From the NCBI GenBank assembly GCA_034722275.1, contig JAYENW010000012.1:62001-126000 (forward strand): DNA of 64,000 bases, read 5' to 3'. The translations under genes and the position numbers were made by a program. The notes under the pieces are model-generated. The model ran no database searches. It saw only the letters and a program-made list of their open reading frames with translations, and was not told where the DNA came from. This document shows, in pieces, positions 9,832 through 18,327 of this stretch. This DNA comes from M55B177 sp034722275 (GTDB lineage: Bacteria > Chloroflexota > Dehalococcoidia > GIF9 > AB-539-J10). Position 1 is the stretch's first letter. Every line of letters begins with the position of its first letter.

Positions 9832-10116
9832 TTACCTGTAACCATAAGTTTTCCGCAGACGCTTGATGTATTCCCTGACTTCTTTGCAAGATCTTTCATC
9901 TCGAACGCCTAGAACTTCCGTGACCAGTGGCGTTGTTTGCTTACCAACCAAGTGTCGTCCAGGCTGTCCCTTTTTAACCTTCTCGTTTCTTCTTAGCTCG
10001 AATGGGTGGTCAGCCCACGGTTTAGATTTCACAGGAACGATGTTCTCCCGAGCAAGGTAATGTAGCAGCTGCTCTTTATTCCCAAGGAACCGAGCCATTT
10101 CAAGTTTCATAGCCAT
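9832..10116 (-). CDS. hypothetical protein, 94 aa
   Basis: Small basic protein of no family known to me. It starts with MAMKLEMARFLGNKEQ and has a basic C terminus (EVREYIKRLRKTYGYR). Its start overlaps the end of the next upstream gene (10100-10348) by 17 bases, which supports translation as part of a small operon 10798 to 9832. The operon sits in the accessory block between argH and argG. Confidence 0.55.
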   Translation of the reverse strand: MAMKLEMARFLGNKEQLLHYLARENIVPVKSKPWADHPFELRRNEKVKKGQPGRHLVGKQTTPLVTEVLGVRDERSCKEVREYIKRLRKTYGYR

Positions 10117-10348
10117 TCTTCTTCCTGATGGGTAGATGTCTGAGAATCTCTGGAATCATCCTCTGAACCGTTAGCATGTCTTCCGGCTTGTGGGGCGGGT
10201 ATATGTTATGCTCAATTCTCCAATCTATATGGGCTTTGTCCCATTTCATGGCAATGTGCTGCGCTAAACCTCGTGCTGTTAAGCGCTGGGAGCTGCAAAT
10301 AGGACACTTCCAAGGCCTTAGCTCAGCAATCACCTTTTCCCTCCCCAT
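10100..10348 (-). CDS. hypothetical protein with C2H2-like zinc motif
   Basis: Eighty-two residues. Near residue 15 a CPIC pair is followed by 12 residues, His, 8 residues and a second His, a zinc-finger-like arrangement (CxxC-x12-H-x8-H) in a segment rich in basic and aromatic residues. A nucleic-acid-binding role is plausible but not shown. It is the middle gene of the three-gene minus-strand group, 30 bases after 10379-10798 and overlapping 9832-10116. Confidence 0.6.
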   Translation of the reverse strand: MGREKVIAELRPWKCPICSSQRLTARGLAQHIAMKWDKAHIDWRIEHNIYPPHKPEDMLTVQRMIPEILRHLPIRKKNGYET

Positions 10349-10378
10349 CTTACTTCTTATTTGTTCCCTCTGGCTTAA

Positions 10379-10798
10379 TTATTCTTGCAGTTCCTCTACT
10401 TCTTCAAACCATACTCCAGCAAACTCTCCCCATCTTTCCACATAGTTAAATTGTGTGTTAACCTCTAAAAAGGGCAGTGGATTTTTAATGTTATACAGCT
10501 TCAAGAATGACATATCAGGCCGCGTTCCTGCTTGCCAGCAACTCCGTAAGTATTCGAGAGCCTTACCGGTAAATTGGTCCTTCACCCCTGGGATTATGAG
10601 TTCCTTTAATATCTTCTCTACACCAGGCTTTTCTAATAATTGATCGGTTACGTGTGTATATGTGCCGCTTTCAAATTCAAAACCTTTTTCTCTTAGCCAA
10701 GCATATGTTTCCTTCTGATTACCAGGGATAAGTCCCCAGAGAAACCGACTGGAATTCTTAAAATACCTTTCTAACTTACCCTTTTGTTTAGCATCCAT
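10379..10798 (-). CDS. hypothetical protein, 139 aa
   Basis: Soluble protein of unknown family, rich in aromatic and charged residues and ending in an acidic WFEEVEELQE tail. No membrane segment or metal motif is seen. It is the first gene of the three-gene group, and the AT-rich intergenic region upstream contains a good minus-strand promoter (10874-10902), which supports it being expressed. Confidence 0.6.
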   Translation of the reverse strand: MDAKQKGKLERYFKNSSRFLWGLIPGNQKETYAWLREKGFEFESGTYTHVTDQLLEKPGVEKILKELIIPGVKDQFTGKALEYLRSCWQAGTRPDMSFLKLYNIKNPLPFLEVNTQFNYVERWGEFAGVWFEEVEELQE

Positions 10799-10873
10799 CT
10801 AAACCTCCATCAGTAGTTTGGCCGATAGTTTATTTATAGCTAATCGCACACACCACTTTGCTAATATATTAAT

Positions 10874-10902
10874 ATAATATATCATAATGATATTCTTGTC
10901 AA
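10874..10902 (-). promoter_or_regulatory. promoter of the 10798-9832 small-gene group
   Basis: On the minus strand, -35 TTGACA (10897-10902) and -10 TATTAT (10874-10879) are separated by 17 bases, 76 bases upstream of the ATG at 10798. The surroundings are very AT-rich. Confidence 0.6.
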
Positions 10903-10921
10903 ATTTCTATATAATAAAATA

Positions 10922-10950
10922 TTGACAAGTTGGTGCCGTAGCGATATGCT
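10922..10950 (+). promoter_or_regulatory. promoter of the 11042 winged-helix gene
   Basis: TTGACA at 10922-10927 is followed after 17 bases by TATGCT at 10945-10950. It is divergent from the promoter at 10874-10902, with the two -35 boxes only about 20 bases apart, so one bound regulator could affect both. Confidence 0.5.
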
Positions 10951-11041
10951 AGAAGATAGATTGAGTGCCTTGGGCGAGTTGATGGCTTTAACATATAGGT
11001 TAAAGAAGAAAGTGGGGCGAAGTTAGGAGGGAATATTTATA

Positions 11042-11611
11042 ATGACCCCAGTTATTTCTAATGACTCAAAGTGGAATGAAGAATGGCATGAAAAATTGTT
11101 GACTATTTCATTGCTAGAAAAAGGTCCTCTCCAAAGGAAAGAGTTAAAGAAAAGAATCAGAAGCATACAGAAAGCAAACTCTGCCTCTTTTGAACCACAT
11201 TTGTCCAACCAATACCATTCATACAGCAATTACAACCATTGGATATGTAACTTGATAGAGCGTGGAGTAATTGAAGAAGATGATAGAGGGTTGACGTTAA
11301 CGAGCTTGGGCAAATGGGTTGCAAGTTCCAAATTAGGCAGCCTTTTTGAAAGAGACTCATTTCTGCAAAGCTTTATTTGCAAGAAATGTGCTACCCATCC
11401 TAATATTGTGTTGCTTGCTCCATTACTAGATACCATTGATGCAACTAGGCTAAACACCAAAGGACACATTTGGTTGAATCTCAGGTGCCCCAGATGTGGA
11501 ACCGTAACTTTACAAAAGCATTTAACCAGCAAGGATGAGCTTGTTAGCTTCTATAATCAGGCAGTGGCAGAATTAGGGAAGTTCGTGAAGTTGGAAGCAT
11601 CGAAAATATAA
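11042..11611 (+). CDS. hypothetical winged-helix / zinc-ribbon protein
   Basis: 189 residues. The N-terminal part (about 15-100) looks like a winged helix: ISLLEKGPLQRKELKKRI, a second helix pair, then LIERGVIEEDDRGLTLTSLG, which has the character of a recognition helix and wing. The C-terminal part carries CKKC (about residue 117) and CPRCG (about 151), a likely zinc ribbon. I know no named family. An AGGAGGG site lies 11 bases before the ATG. It is the only plus-strand gene of the accessory block and could regulate the divergent small genes; that is inference from position. Confidence 0.65.
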   Translation: MTPVISNDSKWNEEWHEKLLTISLLEKGPLQRKELKKRIRSIQKANSASFEPHLSNQYHSYSNYNHWICNLIERGVIEEDDRGLTLTSLGKWVASSKLGSLFERDSFLQSFICKKCATHPNIVLLAPLLDTIDATRLNTKGHIWLNLRCPRCGTVTLQKHLTSKDELVSFYNQAVAELGKFVKLEASKI

Positions 11612-11693
11612 GCTTTATGGAGTAGGGGGGGAAGGTTTTTAATATCCCGCACTTATGTGGAGAGACAATCCTGATGGCTAAACAACCTGACGG

Positions 11694-11820
11694 AATGCTC
11701 AATAGGGAGAATGGAATAGCCTCAATAAGTAGGTTTAACGGCTACTCCAGATGTAGAGGCAGGCTTTAAACTAAGGCTCTTTTAAATATAATCGACAATT
11801 TCCCCAAGGCTGTGGATTCG
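11694..11820. repeat. 127-bp exact duplicate, left copy at the assembly gap
   Basis: These 127 bases are identical to 11921-12047 on the other side of the N run. The copy includes the 3' end of the HAD gene (from 11782). An exact duplicate of this length ending at the gap on one side and starting at it on the other is what remains when two contigs sharing one 127-mer are joined with Ns. 11612-11693, before it, shows no gene. Confidence 0.9.
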
Positions 11821-11920
11821 NNNNNNNNNNNNNNNNNNNNNNNNNNNNNNNNNNNNNNNNNNNNNNNNNNNNNNNNNNNNNNNNNNNNNNNNNNNNNNNN
11901 NNNNNNNNNNNNNNNNNNNN
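11821..11920. other. assembly gap, 100 Ns
   Basis: Exactly 100 undetermined bases, a conventional placeholder length rather than a measured gap. The flanks carry the same 127 bases, so there may be no missing sequence. Confidence 0.98.
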
Positions 11921-12047
11921 AATGCTCAATAGGGAGAATGGAATAGCCTCAATAAGTAGGTTTAACGGCTACTCCAGATGTAGAGGCAGGCTTTAAACTA
12001 AGGCTCTTTTAAATATAATCGACAATTTCCCCAAGGCTGTGGATTCG
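11921..12047. repeat. 127-bp exact duplicate, right copy at the assembly gap
   Basis: Identical to 11694-11820. This copy continues without interruption into the HAD hydrolase gene, whose stop codon lies at 12009-12011 inside it. Confidence 0.9.
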
Positions 12048-12701
12048 GGGACAGCCGCTGATTCTGACAAAAGAGTCACTGCGGTCAAGGAGCACTGCCT
12101 TCATGCCTACGCCCCAGGCGCCAACAACATCTGAGTCATATTGGTCACCAACATATGCTGTCTCCTCAGCAGCGCTTCCTGCTTTCCTCAGTGCTGCCCG
12201 GAAAATATCTGGGTGTGGCTTATCCACACCCACCTCTAAAGAGATTACCTGGAAATCGAGGTAAGGTTCAAGACCAAGCTCCTTGATTATCGAAAGTATA
12301 TCCTCGCTGATATTGGATATTAACCCTAGCCTTAAGCCACGGTCTTTAAGTAATTTCAAAGTAGGCAAAGCATCATCATAAAGTCGAAATTTAAAACTTT
12401 GGCGCGCTTTCACTAACACCTGAGATGCCATCTCAGGGTCAACTCCAAACCCTGCTCCTTTTATTAATTTAGCCTCATATTCAGCATAAAGAGCGAATCT
12501 TTCTTTATCTGGTCTCTTATCTATTGGTGAGCCCGAATCTTCCTTCATCCAGAAAGCATCAGCTTCTGGCAGTGATTGCCGGATTGCTTCAGAATTTACA
12601 GGGATACCAAACTCATGACATACCCGAGTATGGATTTCTGCTCGAGGTGGGTCATAATGAGCCAGGGTATTATGTAAGTCAAAGCAAACTACCTTAATCA
12701 T
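12009..12701 (-). CDS. HAD-superfamily hydrolase (family IA-like)
   Basis: Rossmann-like phosphohydrolase. With the start at 12701 (MIKVVCFDLHNTL; an upstream ATG at 12722 adds seven residues) it has 230 residues. Motif I is D8-L-H-N-T, so the second Asp that usually acts as general acid is His. Motif II is LISNIS, motif III the Lys of VDKPHP, and motif IV VGDQYDSD. The last is of phosphatase rather than haloacid-dehalogenase type. A helical cap lies at residues 15-90. Substrate unknown. The 3' end lies in the duplicated gap flank. Confidence 0.85.
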   Translation of the reverse strand: MIKVVCFDLHNTLAHYDPPRAEIHTRVCHEFGIPVNSEAIRQSLPEADAFWMKEDSGSPIDKRPDKERFALYAEYEAKLIKGAGFGVDPEMASQVLVKARQSFKFRLYDDALPTLKLLKDRGLRLGLISNISEDILSIIKELGLEPYLDFQVISLEVGVDKPHPDIFRAALRKAGSAAEETAYVGDQYDSDVVGAWGVGMKAVLLDRSDSFVRISGCPRIHSLGEIVDYI

Positions 12702-12915
12702 GGGCTCGACTAAAAAGGTCAATGGTAACTTTACAGTTAACCATTACCCCGATGCAAATTCAGTATATCCGATAGCGAAGGAAGACTTCAATTTGGTTTT
12801 CACCCTGCTAAGAGGCATGACAGCGGCTCTACACTATTTTGTGTGAAACAGGAGGCTGCAGTATAAGTTGGACAGACAATTGCAGGACAAGATGATATTC
12901 CTTGTGGAGAATGGC

Positions 12916-13650
12916 TCAGAGGGAACTCTTCAAACTCAAGAAGTCCTGTCCATATTTCTCAATCAGCCCGGCGTCAGCAAAGCTGAAGTGCCTGTTATCA
13001 CCTATTATGACATGATCCAAGACCTTGATTTGCATGATATTGCCAGCAAAGACCAGCTCTCGGGTCATCCTTTTATCATTATCGCTGGGCTCAGGGTTTC
13101 CCGCAGGATGATTGTGGACAAAGATGAGAGCGGCAGCGCTGTGTTTAATAGCATTTTTTACAATTTCGCGGGGATAGACAGCACTGGCATCTAAAGTTCC
13201 TTCAAAAAGGTCTTCTACCTGAATCACCTGATTTTGAGCATTGAGAAATATAACCTTGAAGACCTCCTTTTTGAGGTCTCGCATAGAGAGATAAAGGTAG
13301 TCAAAGACTTCTTTCGAGGACTTGCAATAGGATTTATCGAGAATTTGTTCCTTTAGAAATTCTTGTGCTACCTGCTGTATCAGCTTGATTCCAAAAACAT
13401 TAACCGGACCAATTCCCTCAATTTCCTGTAACTCATGCGGCGGAGCTTCCAGGACTCCCGGCAGACTCTTGAATTTCTCTATCGCTTTCTTTGCTGCCCT
13501 TTTACAATCTTTACGCGGTGTGGCCAGTGTAAGCAGCATTTCAATAACTTCATAATCATGGAACCCCTTAAGCCCGGATTTGAGAAACTTATCTCGCAGC
13601 CTTTCCCTGTGCCCCCCATCCAGCGATTTAGAGCTGCCCTTCTCAGGCAT
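12916..13650 (-). CDS. radC: RadC / JAB-domain DNA repair protein
   Basis: An N-terminal helix-hairpin-helix (EIEGIGPVNVFGIKL, near residue 80) precedes the RadC JAB/MPN metalloprotease-like domain, with HNHPAGNPEPSDND (around residue 178) carrying the HxHx(n)D zinc ligands. Length 244 is normal. RadC-family genes are frequent in mobile or accessory regions; their biochemical role is unsettled. It follows argG at 235 bases and has its own promoter-like element at 13712-13741. Confidence 0.93.
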   Translation of the reverse strand: MPEKGSSKSLDGGHRERLRDKFLKSGLKGFHDYEVIEMLLTLATPRKDCKRAAKKAIEKFKSLPGVLEAPPHELQEIEGIGPVNVFGIKLIQQVAQEFLKEQILDKSYCKSSKEVFDYLYLSMRDLKKEVFKVIFLNAQNQVIQVEDLFEGTLDASAVYPREIVKNAIKHSAAALIFVHNHPAGNPEPSDNDKRMTRELVFAGNIMQIKVLDHVIIGDNRHFSFADAGLIEKYGQDFLSLKSSL

Positions 13651-13703
13651 AATAACCCTTCCTCAACTTCTGGCTGAACAGCCATCCTTCTCTCCTGCTC
13701 ATC

Positions 13704-13749
13704 AAAACGAAATCTTGATACTTTTCCCTCTCATCTGTCAACCAGTTCT
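13704..13749. repeat. 46-bp imperfect direct repeat, copy B
   Basis: Same orientation as 9441-9485: 16 of the first 17 and 12 of the last 13 bases match, and the middle is looser. It lies between the argG stop and the radC start. Confidence 0.55.
13712..13741 (-). promoter_or_regulatory. putative promoter of radC
   Basis: On the minus strand TTGACA (13736-13741) and CAAGAT (13712-13717) are 18 bases apart. The element lies within the direct-repeat copy B and parallels that upstream of argH. Confidence 0.45.
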
Positions 13750-13885
13750 TGTGCCGAATTAAACAGGTCGGGGGATATCTGCATCATTGTGGCGGTAGAT
13801 GATACTTGTTAAGATATTCCAGAACAAGCTAGTGACCAGGAAATTTTGACTTTCTCGGCTGGCAAGAAGAGCAAAATTCCCCTGG

Positions 13886-15091
13886 CTATGCAGATAACTC
13901 AGGAGGCTGCGCCTTTGCCTGGGTTTTTGTGGGCAGTCCCCAGAGATGAATAAATCCCGGTGAGTCTTTTTGATCGAAGACATCGCCTTTGTCATAAGTA
14001 GCCAAACTGTAATCATAAAGGGAATAAGGCGATTTACGGCCTACTATAAGACAGCTTCCCTTATAAAGCTTAACCCTTACCGTCCCGGTGACATATCTCT
14101 GTGTGCTTTTCACATAGGCAGCCAGGTCCTGACGCAGACCAGTGAACCACAGGCCATTATAGACCAGGTCAGAATATTCACTGGCCACCCTGGCTTTGAA
14201 GCGCAGTTGGTCTTTGGTCAGAGCGAGGTCTTCCAGTGCCTGATGAGCTTTAAGCAGCACTATCGCTGCTGGTGCCTCATAAATCTCCCTGGATTTTATG
14301 CCCACCAATCTGTTTTCCACCATATCAATCCGGCCGACACCATGCTCGCCAGCCAGCTCATGAAGCCGTTGAATAAGCGTAAGGCCATCCATCTTTTTGC
14401 CATCAAGGCTTACAGGGATGCCCTTATCAAATCCGATTTCCACATAAACAGGATGCTCAGGCGTTTCCTTGATACTCTTTGTCCAGACAAAGATATCCTC
14501 GGGAGGTTCATTCCAGGGGTCTTCCAGAACACCACATTCAATGCTCCTCCCCCATAAATTCTCATCAATAGAATAAGGGTTAGCCACAGTAACCGTTACA
14601 GGGATATTATGGTCTTTGGCATAGGCGATGGTTTGTTCCCGGGTCATATCCCATTCCCTAGCGGGAGCTATTACTTTAAGCTCAGGAGCTAGAGCAGCTA
14701 CACCCACATCAAGCCTTACCTGATCATTACCCTTGCCAGTGCAGCCATGCGCCACCGCCGTGGCTCCTTCCTCTTTTGCTCTCTCCACCAGAAGCTGGGC
14801 AATCAAGGGACGCCCCAAGGCTGTAGCCAGAGGATATTGACCTTCATAAGTAATACCAGCCTGGAGCGCAGGAAGGACAAAAGAGTTGATGAAAGTCTCC
14901 CTGGCATCAGCCACGAATGCTTTTATCGCCCCCACCTTGAGTGCCTTTTGTCGTATAGCTTCAAGATTGGCTACATTGCCTATATCCACGGTAAAGGTAA
15001 TGACATCGGCGTTATATTTTTCTTTAAGCCACACTATGGCTACTGAAGTATCCAAACCACCACTGTAAGCCAGTACTATTTTATCAGTCAT
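13886..15091 (-). CDS. argG: argininosuccinate synthase
   Basis: Joins citrulline and aspartate with ATP to argininosuccinate. The N-terminal P-loop-type AYSGGLDTSVAI, GCTGKGNDQVR (around residue 115) and YSIDENLWGRSIECG (around 187) are diagnostic. 401 residues is normal. The ATG overlaps the argD stop in an ATGA junction, so it is coupled to the argJBD operon. Confidence 0.97.
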   Translation of the reverse strand: MTDKIVLAYSGGLDTSVAIVWLKEKYNADVITFTVDIGNVANLEAIRQKALKVGAIKAFVADARETFINSFVLPALQAGITYEGQYPLATALGRPLIAQLLVERAKEEGATAVAHGCTGKGNDQVRLDVGVAALAPELKVIAPAREWDMTREQTIAYAKDHNIPVTVTVANPYSIDENLWGRSIECGVLEDPWNEPPEDIFVWTKSIKETPEHPVYVEIGFDKGIPVSLDGKKMDGLTLIQRLHELAGEHGVGRIDMVENRLVGIKSREIYEAPAAIVLLKAHQALEDLALTKDQLRFKARVASEYSDLVYNGLWFTGLRQDLAAYVKSTQRYVTGTVRVKLYKGSCLIVGRKSPYSLYDYSLATYDKGDVFDQKDSPGFIHLWGLPTKTQAKAQPPELSA

Positions 15092-16290
15092 CTTGCCTCC
15101 TTGTTTCTTTCAGTCAAAGCCTCTCCTAAAATGCCAACTGCCTCATCAACTTCCTTTTCGGTGATAATAAGCGGCGGCATGAAGCGGATAGCATTGGCCT
15201 TCAGTTTATTAAGCAGCAAGCCTTTGTCGAGACAGCTCAAAACTATCTCCTGAGCAATCTCACTATCGAATTCCAAAGCCAGCAGGAGCCCTCTGCCCCT
15301 CACATCTGTAATGTAATCAAATTTCTGCTTCAGGCTTTCCAGCCTGGTCATCAAGTATTTTCCTACACGCTCGACTTGTCCCGGTATGTCGTTGGCGATA
15401 ATGTATTTTACTGTGGCATAAGCAGCAGCGCAGATCAGGGGGTTGCCACCAAAAGTAGAGCCGTGCTCACCAGGAGAAAAAAGAGAGAAATCTTCTTTGG
15501 CTAAAAAAGCACCGATAGGCACACCACTACCCAGGCCCTTGGCTAAAATCATTATGTCCGGTTCAACATTATATTGCTCATAGGCAAAAAGAGTTCCCGT
15601 TCGCCCCACACCTGTTTGTATTTCATCCAGAATGAAAAGGATGCCTTTTTCATGACACCACTTCGCTACCTCTTCAAGATATGTATCATAGGGTACATTA
15701 ACTCCACCTTCGCCCTGAATTGGCTCCAGCATCACCGCACAGGTTTGTGCGGTGGTCGCTGCCTTAATTGCCTCAAGGTCACTGTATTTCACGCTGGCAA
15801 AACCATCGGGCAAAGGTATATAAGGCTCTTGAAACTTGCTCTGTCCTGTGGCAGCAGTCATAGCTAAAGTTCGCCCGTGGAAGGAACTATGAGCGGTAAT
15901 AACTTCATAGGCACCCCCGAGACGAAGCTTGCCATACCTGCGAGCCAATTTTATTGCTCCCTCATTAGCCTCAGCGCCACTATTGCAAAAGAAAACTCTG
16001 TCAAGGCAGCTATTTTGAACCAGAAGTTGTGCCAGCTTTATCTGGGGAATAGTATAAAATTGATTGGATGCCTGAATTAAAGTTCTGGCCTGCTTTTCCA
16101 GAGCTTCAACTACTACCGGATGACAGTGTCCCAGGCTGTCCACCGCCCAACCACCAACAAAGTCAAGGTATTCTCTGCCCTGCTCATCCCACACCCGGGT
16201 GCCTTGACCACGAACCAGAGTGACCGGCAACCTGCTGAATGTCCTCAAAAATAACTTTTGCTCCAGTTCCTGCCAGTTACTATTGTGCAA
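15088..16290 (-). CDS. argD: acetylornithine aminotransferase
   Basis: PLP-dependent class III aminotransferase of arginine synthesis. NSGAEANEGAIKLARR, ILDEIQTGVGRTG and the PLP Lys in ILAKGLGSG are seen. I place the start at a TTG (16290), because a GGAGG lies 8 bases before it and the homologous region begins there, just inside the end of argB (11-base overlap). The frame is open to an ATG at 16338, which would overlap argB by 59 bases. Product 400 residues. Confidence 0.95.
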   Translation of the reverse strand: MHNSNWQELEQKLFLRTFSRLPVTLVRGQGTRVWDEQGREYLDFVGGWAVDSLGHCHPVVVEALEKQARTLIQASNQFYTIPQIKLAQLLVQNSCLDRVFFCNSGAEANEGAIKLARRYGKLRLGGAYEVITAHSSFHGRTLAMTAATGQSKFQEPYIPLPDGFASVKYSDLEAIKAATTAQTCAVMLEPIQGEGGVNVPYDTYLEEVAKWCHEKGILFILDEIQTGVGRTGTLFAYEQYNVEPDIMILAKGLGSGVPIGAFLAKEDFSLFSPGEHGSTFGGNPLICAAAYATVKYIIANDIPGQVERVGKYLMTRLESLKQKFDYITDVRGRGLLLALEFDSEIAQEIVLSCLDKGLLLNKLKANAIRFMPPLIITEKEVDEAVGILGEALTERNKEAR

Positions 16291-17038
16291 TGATCGTCCC
16301 TCCAGTCTCATCAAGCAAAGCGTGAGCTTTTGTACCATCGATGATACGCACGATGGACACTGAATCCAGCGCTTTAACGCTAGCTTCTATTTTAGGAACC
16401 ATGCCCCCTGAAGCAGCACCAGAAACAAGTAAGGCTTGCGCCCCGGCAAGGTCAAGTTTGGGGATAACTTTCCCCATGTCATCATGGATGCCATCAACAT
16501 CAGTCATAAAAACAAGTTTTTCGGCAGCCAATGCAGCGGCTATCGCTCCGGCAGCAGTATCCCCATTAACATTGAGCAGCATTGCCTTACCATCAACCAT
16601 GCCAAAACCTATCGGTGCCACCAGTGGCATATATCCTGCCTCCAGCAATAATCTCAGCGGAGCAGGGTCAACAGCCACAACCTCCCCGGTATAGCTCAAT
16701 TCACGGTTTTTCATTTTCGCTTGAATTAACTTGCCATCGCTACCACTTATACCAATAGCTTTGCCTCCCAGGCTCTGTACAGTTACCACCAGCTCTTTAT
16801 TGACCAAACCACCAAGCACCGCGGTTACCACCTTTAAGCTCTCAGCATCGGTGACTCGTAATCCGTTTATAAAGCTGGTAGAGATACCAAGTTTGATAAG
16901 CCACTCAGAAGCCACTTGCCCACCGCCATGCACTACTACCAAAGGCACTTCCTGCATTTGCAGCATCACCAGGTCTTCCAGAGTAGTATCATGGTCATTT
17001 AAGACGCTGCCTCCAATTTTAACCACGATTGGTTTCAT
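16280..17038 (-). CDS. argB: acetylglutamate kinase
   Basis: Phosphorylates N-acetylglutamate, the usual point of arginine feedback control. It has VVKIGGSVL at the N terminus, VVHGGGQVASEWL, LNVNGDTAAGAIA and VPKIEASVKAL. 252 residues is somewhat short and lacks the N-terminal helix of arginine-inhibited hexameric forms, so it may not be arginine-sensitive (inference). It starts 12 bases after argJ. Confidence 0.96.
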   Translation of the reverse strand: MKPIVVKIGGSVLNDHDTTLEDLVMLQMQEVPLVVVHGGGQVASEWLIKLGISTSFINGLRVTDAESLKVVTAVLGGLVNKELVVTVQSLGGKAIGISGSDGKLIQAKMKNRELSYTGEVVAVDPAPLRLLLEAGYMPLVAPIGFGMVDGKAMLLNVNGDTAAGAIAAALAAEKLVFMTDVDGIHDDMGKVIPKLDLAGAQALLVSGAASGGMVPKIEASVKALDSVSIVRIIDGTKAHALLDETGGTIIAQ

Positions 17039-17050
17039 GCTCAGCTATAA

Positions 17051-18247
17051 TCAAGTGGTATATTCGCTGTTTATCTTAACATATTCAGGAGACAGATCAC
17101 ATCCCCAAGCAGTGGCTTCACCTTTACCCAGATTTAGCTCTAATTTGATAAGCACACTGCCGCTTTGCAAAGATGTCCGCATCTTCCCTGTGTTGAAAGG
17201 AAAAGGACAGCCATGCTTCATAACTTGAACATCATTCAAATAGACATCCAGCTTTTCTTCCAGCACTTCCATGCCGCTTCGTCCTAGAGCGGCAACGATG
17301 CGTCCCCAGTTAGGGTCGTTGCCATAGACCGCTGTCTTTACCAGCGGCGAACTGACGATGGTCCTGGCTGCCTGGCGCGCTTCGGATTCATCTTTTGCGC
17401 CTTCTACTGTTACCTGAAGCAGCTTGGTTGCTCCTTCGCCATCCTGAGCTATAGCCCTGGCTAAATGAGAAAATAGCTCACATAAAGCTTCTTCAAAGGA
17501 CTCGCCATTGTTGAAGTCAATCATTTCGTTGCCAGCCAGGCCATTGGCGAGCAAAAGAACACAATCACTGGGGCTGGTATCTCCATCAATGCTAATCATG
17601 TTAAAAGAACTATCCGCGGCTTTCTTTAAGGCCATTCTTAAAAAGTCACCGCTTACCAGGGTATCAGTGGCGATAAAACAGAGCATCGTGGCTAAATCGG
17701 GATGTATCATGCCGGCACCTTTAGCCACCCCACCAATAACGAACTTACTTTCCTTCACGCTAACCTGAATAGCAGCTTCTTTAGACCTGGTATCCGTGGT
17801 CATTATCGCCCGGGCAAACGCATGTCCCCCTTCCTCAGTGAGCTTTATCATGGGAATTCCAGCCTCGATTTTATCCATGGGCAAGGGCACACCAATCACA
17901 CCGGTGCTGGCTAACAGAACATCCTCTGAAACCAGATTAAGCTTTGAGGCTGTCAGGCTGGCCATTTTTCGGGCATCAACTATACCCTGCTGACCGAGGC
18001 AAGCATTGGCACAACCTGAATTCGCCACGATTGCCTGCGCCCGTCCTGTTGTCAGATGTTTTTGAGATAGAATAACCGGAGCTGATTTAATCCGGTTGGT
18101 AGTAAAAACACCCGCGGCTGTGCAGGGAACCTGAGAATAGAGAATGGCTAAGCCCAGCTCGCTTTCTTTTTTAATTTGAGCCGAGGCTGCACCAGCCAGA
18201 AACCCCTCTGCCGAGGTAACAGTTCCTGAGGGAATTAACTTAAACAT
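17051..18247 (-). CDS. argJ: bifunctional ornithine acetyltransferase / N-acetylglutamate synthase
   Basis: Recycles the acetyl group in the cyclic arginine pathway. The self-cleavage site and nucleophile are at DLA-T187-ML, following GGVAKGAGMIHP; NDPNWGRI and DTSPSDC are also typical. 398 residues is normal. It is the first gene of argJBDG; argC is not in the window. A weak TAGACG-N17-TATATT lies upstream. Confidence 0.96.
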   Translation of the reverse strand: MFKLIPSGTVTSAEGFLAGAASAQIKKESELGLAILYSQVPCTAAGVFTTNRIKSAPVILSQKHLTTGRAQAIVANSGCANACLGQQGIVDARKMASLTASKLNLVSEDVLLASTGVIGVPLPMDKIEAGIPMIKLTEEGGHAFARAIMTTDTRSKEAAIQVSVKESKFVIGGVAKGAGMIHPDLATMLCFIATDTLVSGDFLRMALKKAADSSFNMISIDGDTSPSDCVLLLANGLAGNEMIDFNNGESFEEALCELFSHLARAIAQDGEGATKLLQVTVEGAKDESEARQAARTIVSSPLVKTAVYGNDPNWGRIVAALGRSGMEVLEEKLDVYLNDVQVMKHGCPFPFNTGKMRTSLQSGSVLIKLELNLGKGEATAWGCDLSPEYVKINSEYTT

Positions 18248-18327
18248 GAAATATTAATATAGCAGGAACTTTGACTGCCGTCTATTACACTCTTCAAGCA
18301 ACATAATGCCGCTTTCCCAAGACAATG

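Noticed and set aside
10946..11026. 26-codon frame before the winged-helix gene, stop overlapping its ribosome site
   Set aside because: Its ATG lies within the proposed -10 box, so the transcript would start after it; no independent support for translation.
11782..11820. Truncated second copy of the HAD gene's 3' end
   Set aside because: It belongs to the 127-base duplicated contig end and is best seen as an assembly artefact.
12721..12746. Hairpin upstream of the HAD gene
   Set aside because: Short with a bulge and no T-tract or anti-terminator partner; no function can be supported.
12868..13194. 108-codon plus-strand frame
   Set aside because: It is antisense to the conserved JAB core of radC, which has clear catalytic motifs.
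13970..14557. 195-codon plus-strand frame
   Set aside because: Antisense to argG.
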